Shown: positions 9,370-18,256 of the stretch, one piece after another
Position numbering within the stretch: the first letter of the stretch is position 1
Layout: the number at the start of each line of letters is the position of its first letter
From: Marinibium conchae
GTDB lineage: Bacteria > Pseudomonadota > Gammaproteobacteria > Enterobacterales > Alteromonadaceae
DNA: 64,000 nt
Direction of reading: 5' to 3'
NCBI RefSeq assembly: GCF_015595035.1
Contig: NZ_JADNRN010000001.1
Coordinates: 1,488,001-1,552,000, forward strand
Notes under the pieces: generated by a model
What the model was told of the DNA's origin: nothing
The model's input: only the letters and a program-made list of their open reading frames with translations
The model's database searches: none
Made by a program: the position numbers and the translations under genes

Positions 9370-10269
9370 GTGAATTTAAACCGAATCGACCTTAACTTAT
9401 TTGCGGTGTTTGATGCTATATATACCGCAGGCAGTTTAACCAAAGCCGCAGACGTCTTATGCATTACGCAGCCTGCAGTGAGCAACTCTCTGGCTCGGCT
9501 TCGCGAAATGTTGAACGATCCACTTTTTGTTCGCACTGGACACAGCATGACTCCCACGCCCGTTGCGCAGAATATAATCGGTCCGGCTAGGGATGCGCTT
9601 GGTCTGTTACGAAAAAGTGTCCAAGAGTCTCACGTATTCGACCCAAGCACAGCGCAAAAAGCATTCAATTTCGCCAGTCGCGACTTATTAGAAGTTAGCA
9701 TTATGCCCCGTTTGATGGCACGGCTACAGAATTGTGCTCCCAACGTCACGCTGACAAATTATGAAATAGCGCGCACGAATGTCGTGTCAGCGATGGCGAG
9801 TGGCAGCTTAGACTTTTTCGCCGATGCATCAACCTTTACTGACCCTCACTTATTGAAACAGAAAATAGCCTCAGATCGCTTTGTAGTGCTAGCAAGAAAA
9901 AACCATCCCGAACTCAAAAATGGCCTAACACTAGAGACTTTCTTGAAGCTTGGTCACATTAATGTTTCACATCGCAAGAAAGGCGCTGGCCCAATCGACA
10001 TTGAGCTAGATAAAATGGGGAAAAAACGAAAAGAAGTTATGCGTGGCCAACACTTTTTAACGGTGCCCAGTGCCATTGTGAAGACTGACCTCATTGCCTG
10101 CCTCCCATATCACTTGGCGAAACACTACGATTTGGCTATTTATGAATTGCCATTTGAATGTTCGGAAATTGAATATTACTTGTACTGGCATGTTAGCGCC
10201 GACCATGATTACGCGCACATGTGGATGCGAGAACAAATTCAAGAAGTGGCCAAAACCTATAACCATTGA
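9370..10269 (+). CDS. LysR-family transcriptional regulator
   Basis: A 299-residue LysR-type regulator. An N-terminal winged helix-turn-helix (residues about 8-65; SLTKAADVLCITQPAVSNSL, LFVRTG) precedes a periplasmic-binding-like effector domain. The sequence is nearest the NodD/NahR-like branch by the pattern DPLFVRTGHSMTPTP. The start is GTG at 9370, with AGGGAG about 10 nt upstream; no better ATG is in frame. It is divergent from the MaoC-like hydratase gene, the usual geometry for LysR autoregulation and control of the neighbour. The effector is unknown. Confidence 0.92.
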   Translation: MNLNRIDLNLFAVFDAIYTAGSLTKAADVLCITQPAVSNSLARLREMLNDPLFVRTGHSMTPTPVAQNIIGPARDALGLLRKSVQESHVFDPSTAQKAFNFASRDLLEVSIMPRLMARLQNCAPNVTLTNYEIARTNVVSAMASGSLDFFADASTFTDPHLLKQKIASDRFVVLARKNHPELKNGLTLETFLKLGHINVSHRKKGAGPIDIELDKMGKKRKEVMRGQHFLTVPSAIVKTDLIACLPYHLAKHYDLAIYELPFECSEIEYYLYWHVSADHDYAHMWMREQIQEVAKTYNH

Positions 10270-10336
10270 TTAGGCCACTATTTGTGATTGTACTATTTAG
10301 TGAACATTCCAATCTTGAATGCTAAAGAACAAGTGT

Positions 10337-11245
10337 TTATTCAAACAAAACATTGGTAGCGATTTCTTCAGGGGCTAGTTTCACTAGCTCTAGCTTTCGC
10401 TCGTGTAACCAGTCTAAAAATATGGACACTTTTGTTTGGTCAATATAGCCCCAACGACCTTGATCAGTAAAAGCATCAATAGACATTTTCAGCGCTGCCA
10501 GCAAGTCTATTTCACTGTCGGTGCTTGGCACGTACTGACGAAACATCTTCGCTGCACTTTCAGGGTTTTCACAAGCATACAAGTAGGCTTTTTGTGTTGC
10601 CTGAATGAAGGCTTTATATTCTGATTTTTTAGTCTTTAACATCGCTTCATTTGCAGCAATAACCGGCGAATAACTATAGGGCACATTGAATTCTGCAAGA
10701 GAGAAATAATTCATCTTGTAATCGCTTTGTTCAACATGCACGCCTTCCCAATTGAGGAATATCCAAGTTGCATCAACTTTATCATTTAATAGCTCATCCC
10801 AAATCTCAAGTTTGTTTGGGTAGGAAAGCTTGATATCGCCACTGCCACCGTCGTTACGCACTAACTGTCTGACGATTTCATCCTCATAGCGAGCTTCATA
10901 AGATGCGTAAACTTTCCCATCAAGGTCTTTGGGTGAACTTATTCCGCTATCCGCTTTGACCACAATTGCACTTAAGTCTTGTTGTAAAACAGCCGCCACA
11001 GCAATTAATTTGAATGGTGAAGATTTAGTCTGATAACTAATGGTGCTCTCGGTCGGACACAAAGCAAAGTCAGCGAGTCCGAGCTCTACTTTTTTAGCAG
11101 GGGTAAGCGAATAGTTATCTTCACTTGGGTCAGTAATAGATACTTGTAGACCGTATTCTTTGTAATAACCTAACTCTTGAGCGATGAAAAAACCAATATG
11201 GTTGATGTTAGGTGTCCAGTCTAAGGCGAGGGTAATGCTTGCCAT
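10337..11245 (-). CDS. NMT1/THI5-like solute-binding-fold protein without signal peptide
   Basis: A 302-residue protein of the NMT1/THI5 periplasmic-binding fold (LDWTPNINHIGFFIAQELGYY at the N-terminus, later KVELGLADFALCPTES). The frame is open 45 codons further upstream, but the ATG at 11245 has GGAG at good spacing and gives the family start MASITLALDW. With this start there is no signal peptide, so the protein appears cytoplasmic. Unlike yeast Thi5 it lacks the Lys/His pair after the GL motif and the CCCFC cluster, so pyrimidine synthesis is unlikely. No ABC permease or ATPase gene is adjacent. The role is unknown. Confidence 0.8.
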   Translation of the reverse strand: MASITLALDWTPNINHIGFFIAQELGYYKEYGLQVSITDPSEDNYSLTPAKKVELGLADFALCPTESTISYQTKSSPFKLIAVAAVLQQDLSAIVVKADSGISSPKDLDGKVYASYEARYEDEIVRQLVRNDGGSGDIKLSYPNKLEIWDELLNDKVDATWIFLNWEGVHVEQSDYKMNYFSLAEFNVPYSYSPVIAANEAMLKTKKSEYKAFIQATQKAYLYACENPESAAKMFRQYVPSTDSEIDLLAALKMSIDAFTDQGRWGYIDQTKVSIFLDWLHERKLELVKLAPEEIATNVLFE

Positions 11246-11397
11246 AAAATTCTCCATGATTTTATTAAAACGAATGTTTTTGAGCAGTAAAAAAAGTCGA
11301 TGCCATTCGACAATCTCTATTTTAGTTGCTTTACAAAGAAAATGTATAGGCGCTTTTAATCTATTTTCGTCAGCCTGCAATAAGCATCAGGCCTGAA

Positions 11398-11438
11398 AAC
11401 AAAAAAGCGAAGCTCTCGCACAACGGGAGCTTCGCTTT
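11398..11438 (-). terminator. Terminator after the acyl-CoA dehydrogenase gene
   Basis: A 12-bp perfect stem (11404-11415 with 11427-11438, AAAGCGAAGCTC and its complement) and a run of Ts on the minus strand. It closes the fadJ-type/acyl-CoA dehydrogenase unit before the THI5-like gene. Confidence 0.88.
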
Positions 11439-11468
11439 CAATTTGATTTTCTCAATGCTTACCAATAA

Positions 11469-13268
11469 CTATCCATGAAAGAAATTGTCTGCATCCATTT
11501 GCATTAAGTTCTCAGATCCGGAATTAATTGCTGAAACAAGAGAGCGTGTGCGCGTAAGCATTCTATCAAAGTAAAACTGAGCTGTTTGCAATTTAGACTG
11601 ATAGAAGTCAACCTCACTTGTTCCTTCATCTAATTTTTGCTGAGCTACTACCGCCATTTTTAACCAGAAATAGCCCACGGTCACATAGCCAGAATACATT
11701 AAATAATCAACCGATGCGGCTCCAAGCTCTTCTGGATTATTGGCTGCTGATAAACCAATATCTTGGGTCATCTGTAACCATTCGTCAACGTGCGACTCTA
11801 TAGCGTTAGACCAGTGGTTGAACTGACTATTGTCACGAATTGATGCACAATACTCTTTGATTTCTGTTGTGAAGACTTTAAGCAATTCACCCTTAGACCC
11901 CATTATTTTGCGTGCTAATAAATCTATTGCTTGAATGCCTGTTGTACCCTCATACATTGTGCAAATACGTGTATCACGTGCCAACTGTTCCATGCCCCAC
12001 TCTTTAATGTAGCCATGCCCACCATACACTTGCATGCCATAACTTGTCGTTTCTTGCGCTGTTTCAGTCAAAAAGGCTTTTACTATTGGTGTTAATAAAG
12101 CCAGTTTAGCTTCCGCAATTTGCTTTTCTGCTGGATCTTGTGAATATTGAGTTACGTCCACCATTTGCATGCAATATATCGCCAATGCTCGATTGCCCTC
12201 TCGAAGCGCTTTCTGGGTGAGTAACATACGACGAACGTCAGGATGCACGATGATTGGATCGGCAGGCCCATCAGGATTTTTAACACCTGTTAGTGAACGG
12301 AATTGAGTGCGGTCTTGAGCATAGCTTAACGCACCTTGAAAAGCTGCCTCGGTGGCAGACAAGCCTTCGACACCTGTTCCTATTCGAGCCATATTCATAA
12401 ACACGAACATACAGTTCAACCCACGATTTGGTTCGCCAATCAATATGGCATTGGCTGCATCAAAGTTCATCACACAGGTTGCACTGCCCTTAATACCCAT
12501 TTTGTGTTCGATTGAACCGCATTTCACCGTATTTCTATCAGTGATATTTCCATCAGCATCCACATTAAATTTGGGCACGATAAATAAAGAAATCCCTTTG
12601 GTACCTTTGGGTGCATCGGGTAAACGCGCCAATACAATGTGCACAATGTTGTCGGACATATCATGCTCACCAGCAGAAATAAATATTTTGGTACCAGTAA
12701 GCTTATAAAGCCCGTCTTCAGCAGGCTCGGCCTTACACTTAAGCATCCCCAAGTCTGAGCCACAATGCGGTTCTGTTAAACACATTGTGCCTGTCCAGCT
12801 ACCCTCAACTAGTTTTTCTAGGTAAACCTTTTTCTGCTGCTCAGTACCATGAGCTTTCAGCGTCTCCATGCAGCCTTGGCTCAAACCTGGATACATGGCC
12901 CAGCTATGGTTTGCCCCTGAAAACCACTCGGCCATCGATGTAGATAAAGAGTATGGAAGCCCTTGACCACCAACTTCAATAGGATGAGACATTGAAGGCC
13001 AGCCGCCCTCAACGTACTGCCTGTAAGCTTCCTTGAAACCGGTTGGCGTTGTGACCTCACCGTCTTTCCACGTACACCCTTCGTCATCACCCACGGCATT
13101 GAGCGGTGCGAGAATGTTTTCTGCAAACTTAGCCGCCTCTGAATAGATTGCGCGCACTAGGTCGTCGGTGGCGTCTTCGAAACCAAGCTTTTGATAGTGC
13201 TTTTCAAACCCGAGTAACTCATTGGTTACAAATAAAGTATCACGTTGTGGGGCTTTGTAATTCTGCAT
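11469..13268 (-). CDS. Acyl-CoA dehydrogenase, long form with C-terminal extension
   Basis: A 599-residue FAD enzyme, longer than the roughly 380-residue classical type. The extra C-terminal domain and general pattern match the DmdC/AcdA-like family. Visible motifs are MCLTEPHCGSDLG (FAD and substrate binding), VYGGHGYIKEWGMEQL, and the catalytic Glu in MYEGTTGIQA. It is preceded by AGAGGA and lies 52 bp after the FadB/FadJ-type gene, so the two form an operon for beta-oxidation. DmdC itself (3-methylmercaptopropionyl-CoA dehydrogenase) belongs to this family, but no other dmd gene is here, so a general chain-length role is more likely. Confidence 0.92.
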   Translation of the reverse strand: MQNYKAPQRDTLFVTNELLGFEKHYQKLGFEDATDDLVRAIYSEAAKFAENILAPLNAVGDDEGCTWKDGEVTTPTGFKEAYRQYVEGGWPSMSHPIEVGGQGLPYSLSTSMAEWFSGANHSWAMYPGLSQGCMETLKAHGTEQQKKVYLEKLVEGSWTGTMCLTEPHCGSDLGMLKCKAEPAEDGLYKLTGTKIFISAGEHDMSDNIVHIVLARLPDAPKGTKGISLFIVPKFNVDADGNITDRNTVKCGSIEHKMGIKGSATCVMNFDAANAILIGEPNRGLNCMFVFMNMARIGTGVEGLSATEAAFQGALSYAQDRTQFRSLTGVKNPDGPADPIIVHPDVRRMLLTQKALREGNRALAIYCMQMVDVTQYSQDPAEKQIAEAKLALLTPIVKAFLTETAQETTSYGMQVYGGHGYIKEWGMEQLARDTRICTMYEGTTGIQAIDLLARKIMGSKGELLKVFTTEIKEYCASIRDNSQFNHWSNAIESHVDEWLQMTQDIGLSAANNPEELGAASVDYLMYSGYVTVGYFWLKMAVVAQQKLDEGTSEVDFYQSKLQTAQFYFDRMLTRTRSLVSAINSGSENLMQMDADNFFHG

Positions 13269-13320
13269 ATATTCCTCTACTTTCGATAATATGAACGCTA
13301 CAGCTCATTTCGATATAAAA

Positions 13321-15447
13321 TTATGTTAATGACGAAAAGCTTTTGCCTTCGTTCGCCAATTCTTCTAATAAACTCGATGGCTCGAACCAATGTTGTCCGT
13401 ATTCTCCAAGTTCGTTTTTGTAATGATTTAGTCTGTCGCGTATTACATCGAGACCAATTTCATCAGCGTATTTCATCGGCCCTCCTCGGAAGACAGGGAA
13501 ACCGTAGCCATAAACGTAGATCACATCGATATCACTCGATTTCGCTGCAATCCCTTCTTTTAATATGTCGGCCCCCTCGTTGATTAAGGGGTAGATACAA
13601 CGTTCCAAAATCTCTTGGTCACTAATTTCTCGCTGCACTATGCCTAATCGAGCGGCTTCCTGCTTTGCTATTTCTAGTACTTCTGGGTCAGGAATAGGCT
13701 TCCTGCTGCCGGCTTCATAAAGATATGCTCCTTTGCCAGCTTTGAGGCCATTTCTCCCCTGCGCGACGAGTTTATCGGCAACGATGCAATAGCTAGGATC
13801 GTGGGAAATGAAATCTCTGCGTGATTCACGCACAAAGAAACCGATATCGAGGCCTGCCATATCACCCATCGTGAAGGGCCCCATTGGTAAACCAAATTGC
13901 CCTATGACTCGATCGACTTGTTCCGGAGAAGCGCCCTCGAGCATCAGTCTATTAGCTTCACGCCCATAAGGCTCAATCATTCTGTTGCCAACGAAACCAA
14001 AACAAACACCAACAAGAACACCCACTTTTCGAATCGTTTTCGCAAGCTTCATCGCGGTTTTGATCACATCATCTGCGGTTTGTTTGCCGCGCACTATTTC
14101 AAGTAACTTCATGACATTAGCGGGCGAGAAGAAATGTAATCCAATCACATCTTGAGGCCGGCTGACAGAAGATGCGATCTCGTCTAAATCTAAAGTTGAG
14201 GTATTTGATGCCAATATAGCACCGGATTTGCACACTTTGTCGAGTGCCCCAAATACTTCTTTTTTCACCGACATTTTTTCAAACACAGCTTCGATAACCA
14301 AGTCGACATCAGATAAATCATCGTAGGATGTGGTGCCTGTTAATAAGGCCATCCTTTGTTCAACTTGGTCGCTGCTTAACTTTCCTTTCTTAGCTGAGTT
14401 TTCATAATTACGTCTGATTAGCGCTAGGCCTTTATCAAGCGCCTCTTGCTTAAGCTCTAATATCACAACGGGTATACCGACGTTGGCGAAATTCATTGCA
14501 ATACCGCCGCCCATAGTACCTGCACCTATAACCGCGACTTTATTTACGTCCCGGGCTTTTAGGTCATTAGATATGCCCGACACATGTGATGCCGCGCGTT
14601 CTGCAAAAAAGAAATGCTGTTGAGCGCGAGCTTGTGGCGTTTTCATACACTCCATGAAAAGTTCAGCTTCGCGCTGCAGACCAGACTTAAAATCGAGGGT
14701 ATATGCCGACTCGACCGCTTTCACACAATGACCAGGCGCAAAATAGCCTTTAGTTTTTAAAGCAACACCCTTGGCATATTCTGAAAATAGAGCCTTCGTT
14801 TTATCATCAAAACTGAGGTCGATATCGCAAACGCGTTTTGCTGGTAAGTTCTCATTTACGATGTTATCAGCAAAAGCCTTTGCTGCCTGCTCAAGCTCTT
14901 GAGGCGTATCAACTATCACGTCGAATACCTTGGGAAGTTTGGTCACCTTGGTTGGTGCACCACTTACAATCATATCAAGCGCAGTTTTTGCATCAGCTAA
15001 TCTTGGCAAACGCTGTGTGCCGCCGGCACCAGGCAGTATGCCTAAATGTACTTCTGGAAGTCCTACCTTATTAGCAGCATGCGATATTCGATAGTGACAT
15101 GCCAACGCTAACTCAAGACCTCCGCCAAAGGCATTGCCATTCACAACAGCTATTACAGGCTTGGTAGACTGCTCTATTACATCGAGTACCTCTGGCAACA
15201 TTGGGGAAAGATCACCACCGCTGAATTCTGAAATATCGGCACCTGCGGAGAATAGCGGAAGCTCAGAGCTAAGCACTATCACTTTCACATCTTCGTCAGC
15301 TAAGGCCTTGTTGATGCTATCAATTAAGCCTACTCTCAAGGCTTTTGACAAAGCATTAACGGGTGCACTGTGCATAGCTATAGAAGCAACAGTAGCATGA
15401 GCACTGTAGCTAACCACAGCCGAAGCATTTGACTTAGATTCAGACAT
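13321..15447 (-). CDS. Fatty acid oxidation bifunctional enzyme (enoyl-CoA hydratase / 3-hydroxyacyl-CoA dehydrogenase)
   Basis: A 708-residue two-function enzyme. The N-terminal crotonase domain (about 10-200) carries NAFGGGLELALA and GLPEVHLGILPGAGGTQRLPR, with both catalytic glutamates. The NAD-binding 3-hydroxyacyl-CoA dehydrogenase domain (from about 300) has VIGAGTMGGGIA, NTSTLDLDEIA and GLHFFSPA with the catalytic His, followed by two C-terminal helical domains. The ATG at 15447 (GGGGAAAG upstream) was chosen over an open extension of 14 codons. No thiolase gene is adjacent, so it is not the typical fadBA pair; it resembles FadJ or peroxisomal MFE1 type enzymes. The acyl-CoA dehydrogenase gene follows. 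Confidence 0.93.
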   Translation of the reverse strand: MSESKSNASAVVSYSAHATVASIAMHSAPVNALSKALRVGLIDSINKALADEDVKVIVLSSELPLFSAGADISEFSGGDLSPMLPEVLDVIEQSTKPVIAVVNGNAFGGGLELALACHYRISHAANKVGLPEVHLGILPGAGGTQRLPRLADAKTALDMIVSGAPTKVTKLPKVFDVIVDTPQELEQAAKAFADNIVNENLPAKRVCDIDLSFDDKTKALFSEYAKGVALKTKGYFAPGHCVKAVESAYTLDFKSGLQREAELFMECMKTPQARAQQHFFFAERAASHVSGISNDLKARDVNKVAVIGAGTMGGGIAMNFANVGIPVVILELKQEALDKGLALIRRNYENSAKKGKLSSDQVEQRMALLTGTTSYDDLSDVDLVIEAVFEKMSVKKEVFGALDKVCKSGAILASNTSTLDLDEIASSVSRPQDVIGLHFFSPANVMKLLEIVRGKQTADDVIKTAMKLAKTIRKVGVLVGVCFGFVGNRMIEPYGREANRLMLEGASPEQVDRVIGQFGLPMGPFTMGDMAGLDIGFFVRESRRDFISHDPSYCIVADKLVAQGRNGLKAGKGAYLYEAGSRKPIPDPEVLEIAKQEAARLGIVQREISDQEILERCIYPLINEGADILKEGIAAKSSDIDVIYVYGYGFPVFRGGPMKYADEIGLDVIRDRLNHYKNELGEYGQHWFEPSSLLEELANEGKSFSSLT

Positions 15448-15787
15448 AACTTTCCCCAAATATAAAATTGAAAGAATAAGATATGACAAAGCCTTGTATC
15501 AGCCCACTTTATTGATTTTATAAATCAGAATAACTACAACTAATCCGACCATTGATGTCTGCTACCAAAATACCCTTCAGGCTTTCGCTTTTAGAAGACA
15601 GCACCGTCCTTAGCAATATAGTTATACATTGAGAATCTAAATAGTCTTTGTAATCTTGCTTCACTATACTGAGCTACAATAAATTGAATTTACAATTGAT
15701 TAACATTGCTATCGGCTTCAATAAAACGCCAAAATCAACAAATTCATAGCCTTAATACCAACTAAAAATAAAACACAAGGAAACTTC
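15448..15787. other. Divergent promoter region between fadJ-type gene and SDR gene
   Basis: About 340 bp of AT-rich sequence without a protein gene. A short inverted repeat (TGATTT-TAT-AAATCA, 15513-15527) lies about 65 bp upstream of the FadJ-type start and could be an operator. No consensus promoter pair is convincing. Confidence 0.4.
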
Positions 15788-16552
15788 ATGGATAGCTTAT
15801 TAGATTTCACCAATAAAACAGCAATCATCACAGGCGCTGCCAATGGTTTTGGTCGCCTATTGGCAAAAGAACTTAATAAACGCGCTTGCAACTTGGTGTT
15901 GAGCGATATTAATCAGGCTGGACTTGATGAGACCTTAGCCACGTTAATGCAGCCAAATAACGCTAGAACACTTGTCGCCGACGTGCAACATGAATCTTCA
16001 GCTAAAGCGCTAGTTGAACTTGCTTGTAGCGAGTTTGGCCAACTTGACATCGCGGTTAATAATGCAGGAATCGCACATGAAATGGCCGCGACACACGAAC
16101 TCACTGAAGAAATATTTGATCAGCAATTTGCGGTCAATGTAAAGGGGGTCGCTTTTGGAATGAAATACCAAATTCCTGCCATGCTTAAAGCGGGTCATGG
16201 ACATATTCTTAACGTGAGCTCTCTGGCTGGACTAGGAGGTGCACCAAAAGCCGGCGCTTATGTTGCTGCAAAACATGCTGTGGCAGGAATTACTAAAACA
16301 GCAGCCGTTGAATACGCACGCTATAATATTCAAACAAACGCCATATGCCCGTTTTTCAGCCCAACAAATATAATGGACGTTGAAGGCCTTAACTCTGAAG
16401 AAATCAGAGCAACACTTGCCAAGGGCACGCCAATGAAAAGGCTCGGAGATCCCCAAGAAATGGTCAATGTAATGCTTCTATTATTATCGCCCGGCAATAC
16501 GTATATGAATGGGCAAACAATAGCTGTTGATGGCGGGGTCACGTCCTGGTAG
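15788..16552 (+). CDS. Short-chain dehydrogenase/reductase
   Basis: A 254-residue classical SDR. The NAD(P)-binding TGAANGFGR (residues about 16-24), NNAG (about 91-94), the catalytic Ser in LNVSSLAG, and YxxxK in YVAAKHA are all present. The C-terminal DGGVTSW is typical of fatty-acid or alcohol-oxidising members. Asp after the second strand (VLSDIN) suggests NAD rather than NADP. AAGGA precedes the ATG. It is divergent from the FadJ-type operon, so a hydroxyacyl-CoA or alcohol substrate in lipid catabolism is plausible, but unproven. Confidence 0.9.
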   Translation: MDSLLDFTNKTAIITGAANGFGRLLAKELNKRACNLVLSDINQAGLDETLATLMQPNNARTLVADVQHESSAKALVELACSEFGQLDIAVNNAGIAHEMAATHELTEEIFDQQFAVNVKGVAFGMKYQIPAMLKAGHGHILNVSSLAGLGGAPKAGAYVAAKHAVAGITKTAAVEYARYNIQTNAICPFFSPTNIMDVEGLNSEEIRATLAKGTPMKRLGDPQEMVNVMLLLLSPGNTYMNGQTIAVDGGVTSW

Positions 16553-16766
16553 GGCTGCAGAGTGAACGTTTAAAAAAATAACAAAATCATACTAAATTAC
16601 AAGTAACAAGCCCTAGAGCTAAGTTATTGTTTAATATAACCTTATATATTACTAAAGGATCATATTGGTATTACTTAAAATACCTTAGTATTCTATAAGG
16701 CAGTGAATCGTACTACACTTAAGTCTATATTCGCACCGTTCCCAAAACGAAACAGAGGTGTAAATC

Positions 16767-17168
16767 ATGTTGAAAATGAAACTATGCGCTCTAGCAGTAC
16801 TCGTTCCAATGGCTTTCGTGTCAACCCCGGCCAAAGCTAGCGATGATGTCACTGCTGCGCTATCAAATATATGTAAGATTGTGGTCGCCGACGACAAAAG
16901 TGAGCTTCGCAAGAAAATCAAAGTCGTGCAATCCAACTTTAGATTAAAGCTCAAAGATTATTACGAAGGCGTAAAGTGCAACGGCAACAGCATGATACGT
17001 GCCGCTGTTCTAAATAACGCGGTTGAAGCTGGTACCTTGCTAGTCAAGAAAATGCCAAAGAAAAATCTACAACAACCTGAATCCGATGGTAAGACACTTC
17101 AAGCTTGGATATCAGAGCAAGGTCTTTCTGATAATCCTATCGCAGCGGCGCTTCAGGATAGAATTTAA
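16767..17168 (+). CDS. DUF3718 family secreted protein
   Basis: A 133-residue exported protein. A signal peptide (1 to about 24, ending PAKA) precedes a small domain with two cysteines. The first is in the CKI motif (NICKIVVADD) that defines DUF3718, the second is about 35 residues later (GVKCNGNS); they probably form a disulfide in the periplasm. The family is largely restricted to Alteromonadales-like bacteria and has no known function. AGAGGTG lies upstream of the ATG and a strong terminator follows, so the gene is monocistronic. Confidence 0.85.
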   Translation: MLKMKLCALAVLVPMAFVSTPAKASDDVTAALSNICKIVVADDKSELRKKIKVVQSNFRLKLKDYYEGVKCNGNSMIRAAVLNNAVEAGTLLVKKMPKKNLQQPESDGKTLQAWISEQGLSDNPIAAALQDRI

Positions 17169-17237
17169 GGGAAGCTATGTTAATCCCTCCATATTGAAAA
17201 CTTTCAACATGGTAGGCGGGGGAAACCTTGCCACTTA

Positions 17238-17264
17238 GGCGACTCGTCGAGAGTCGCCTTTTTT
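17238..17264 (+). terminator. Terminator of the DUF3718 gene
   Basis: GGCGACTC-GTCGA-GAGTCGCC followed by six Ts. It also separates this gene from the convergent quinone reductase-like gene. Confidence 0.93.
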
Positions 17265-17280
17265 ATGAGCTCAGTAAAAA

Positions 17281-18255
17281 CTAAGGAAGTAAGACTATCT
17301 TTCCTTTGACTTTTCTATCTGTGACTTTTGCGATTGCTGCTATTGCATTTTGTAGCGGAAATGCCTCATCGATAACAACCTTCACTTTGCCCTGAGCACA
17401 CCAAGTTAATAGTTCTTTCATATTCGCCATAAAATCATTGGGTTGATGTTGAGTAAAGGAACCCCAGAATACACCAACAACAGAGAAGCCTTTTACTAAA
17501 GCAAGATTAACAGCAAATTTGGGAATTTCGCCACCAGCAAATCCAATGACCAATAAACGGCCATTCCAAGCCATTGAACGTGCGCAAGTGTTAAACATAT
17601 CGCCGCCTACACACTCGTACACAACGTCAACCCCTTTGCCGTTAGTGTGTGATTTTATGGCAGCTTTGAGGTCTTCTTTTTGATAATTAATGCAAATATC
17701 AGCCCCATTTTCTTTTGCAACATCACATTTGTCATCTGTTGAACATACCGCTATAACGGTTGCGCCCATTAGCTTACCAATTTGAACTGCCGCTAGGCCA
17801 GTGCCACCAGCTGCACCTGTTACCAGCAAAACATCGTCCTTACTCAAATTTGCACGCTGTTTTAAAGCATGGTGAGCCGTAGCGTGAGCTGTGACTAAGG
17901 CAGCAGCTTGATCTAAAGGAATAGTATCTGGAATCGGAACAACGTGGGTCATCGGCAGGGCCACTTTTTCAGCATAACCTCCCAACATACAAAGGCCGAT
18001 CACCTTTTGGCCAAGTTTAAGGTGCTGAACGCCCTCGCCTATTTCGGCAATCGTACCAGCAACCTCACTCCCGGGAATAAAGGGCAAGTCGGGTTTCATT
18101 TGATACAGCCCTTGTACTAAAAGTGAATCAGGAAAGTTAACGCCTGCTGCAGCAACATCGATGACCACCTGTCCTTTGCCTGCTATTGGAGCATCACGGT
18201 CTTCAAACTTAAGCTCACTTACCGGAGCAAATTCATTACATACTATTGCTTTCAT
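17281..18255 (-). CDS. Zinc-free medium-chain NADPH:quinone oxidoreductase-like protein
   Basis: A 324-residue MDR-superfamily oxidoreductase of the quinone reductase branch. GROES-like N-terminal half (PGSEVAGTIAEIGEGV) and Rossmann half (VTGAAGGTGLAAVQIGK, about 143-159) are visible; the zinc-binding cysteines of alcohol dehydrogenases are missing. Substrates in this branch range from quinones to enones and enoyl compounds. It is the last gene of a four-gene operon with a phosphatase, an ACAD10/11-like dehydrogenase and an APH kinase. Its AAAGGA site lies in the end of the kinase gene, 1 bp separating stop and start. It may process a side product of that pathway. Confidence 0.88.
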   Translation of the reverse strand: MKAIVCNEFAPVSELKFEDRDAPIAGKGQVVIDVAAAGVNFPDSLLVQGLYQMKPDLPFIPGSEVAGTIAEIGEGVQHLKLGQKVIGLCMLGGYAEKVALPMTHVVPIPDTIPLDQAAALVTAHATAHHALKQRANLSKDDVLLVTGAAGGTGLAAVQIGKLMGATVIAVCSTDDKCDVAKENGADICINYQKEDLKAAIKSHTNGKGVDVVYECVGGDMFNTCARSMAWNGRLLVIGFAGGEIPKFAVNLALVKGFSVVGVFWGSFTQHQPNDFMANMKELLTWCAQGKVKVVIDEAFPLQNAIAAIAKVTDRKVKGKIVLLP

Positions 18256-18256
18256 C

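Noticed and set aside
10337-11245. HMP-P synthase (Thi5) for thiamine synthesis
   Set aside because: The residues expected for the donor His and PLP Lys after the GL motif and the CCCFC motif are absent.
11469-13268. DmdC (DMSP demethylation pathway)
   Set aside because: The family fits, but dmdA, dmdB and dmdD are absent nearby; a general acyl-CoA dehydrogenase is the safer call.
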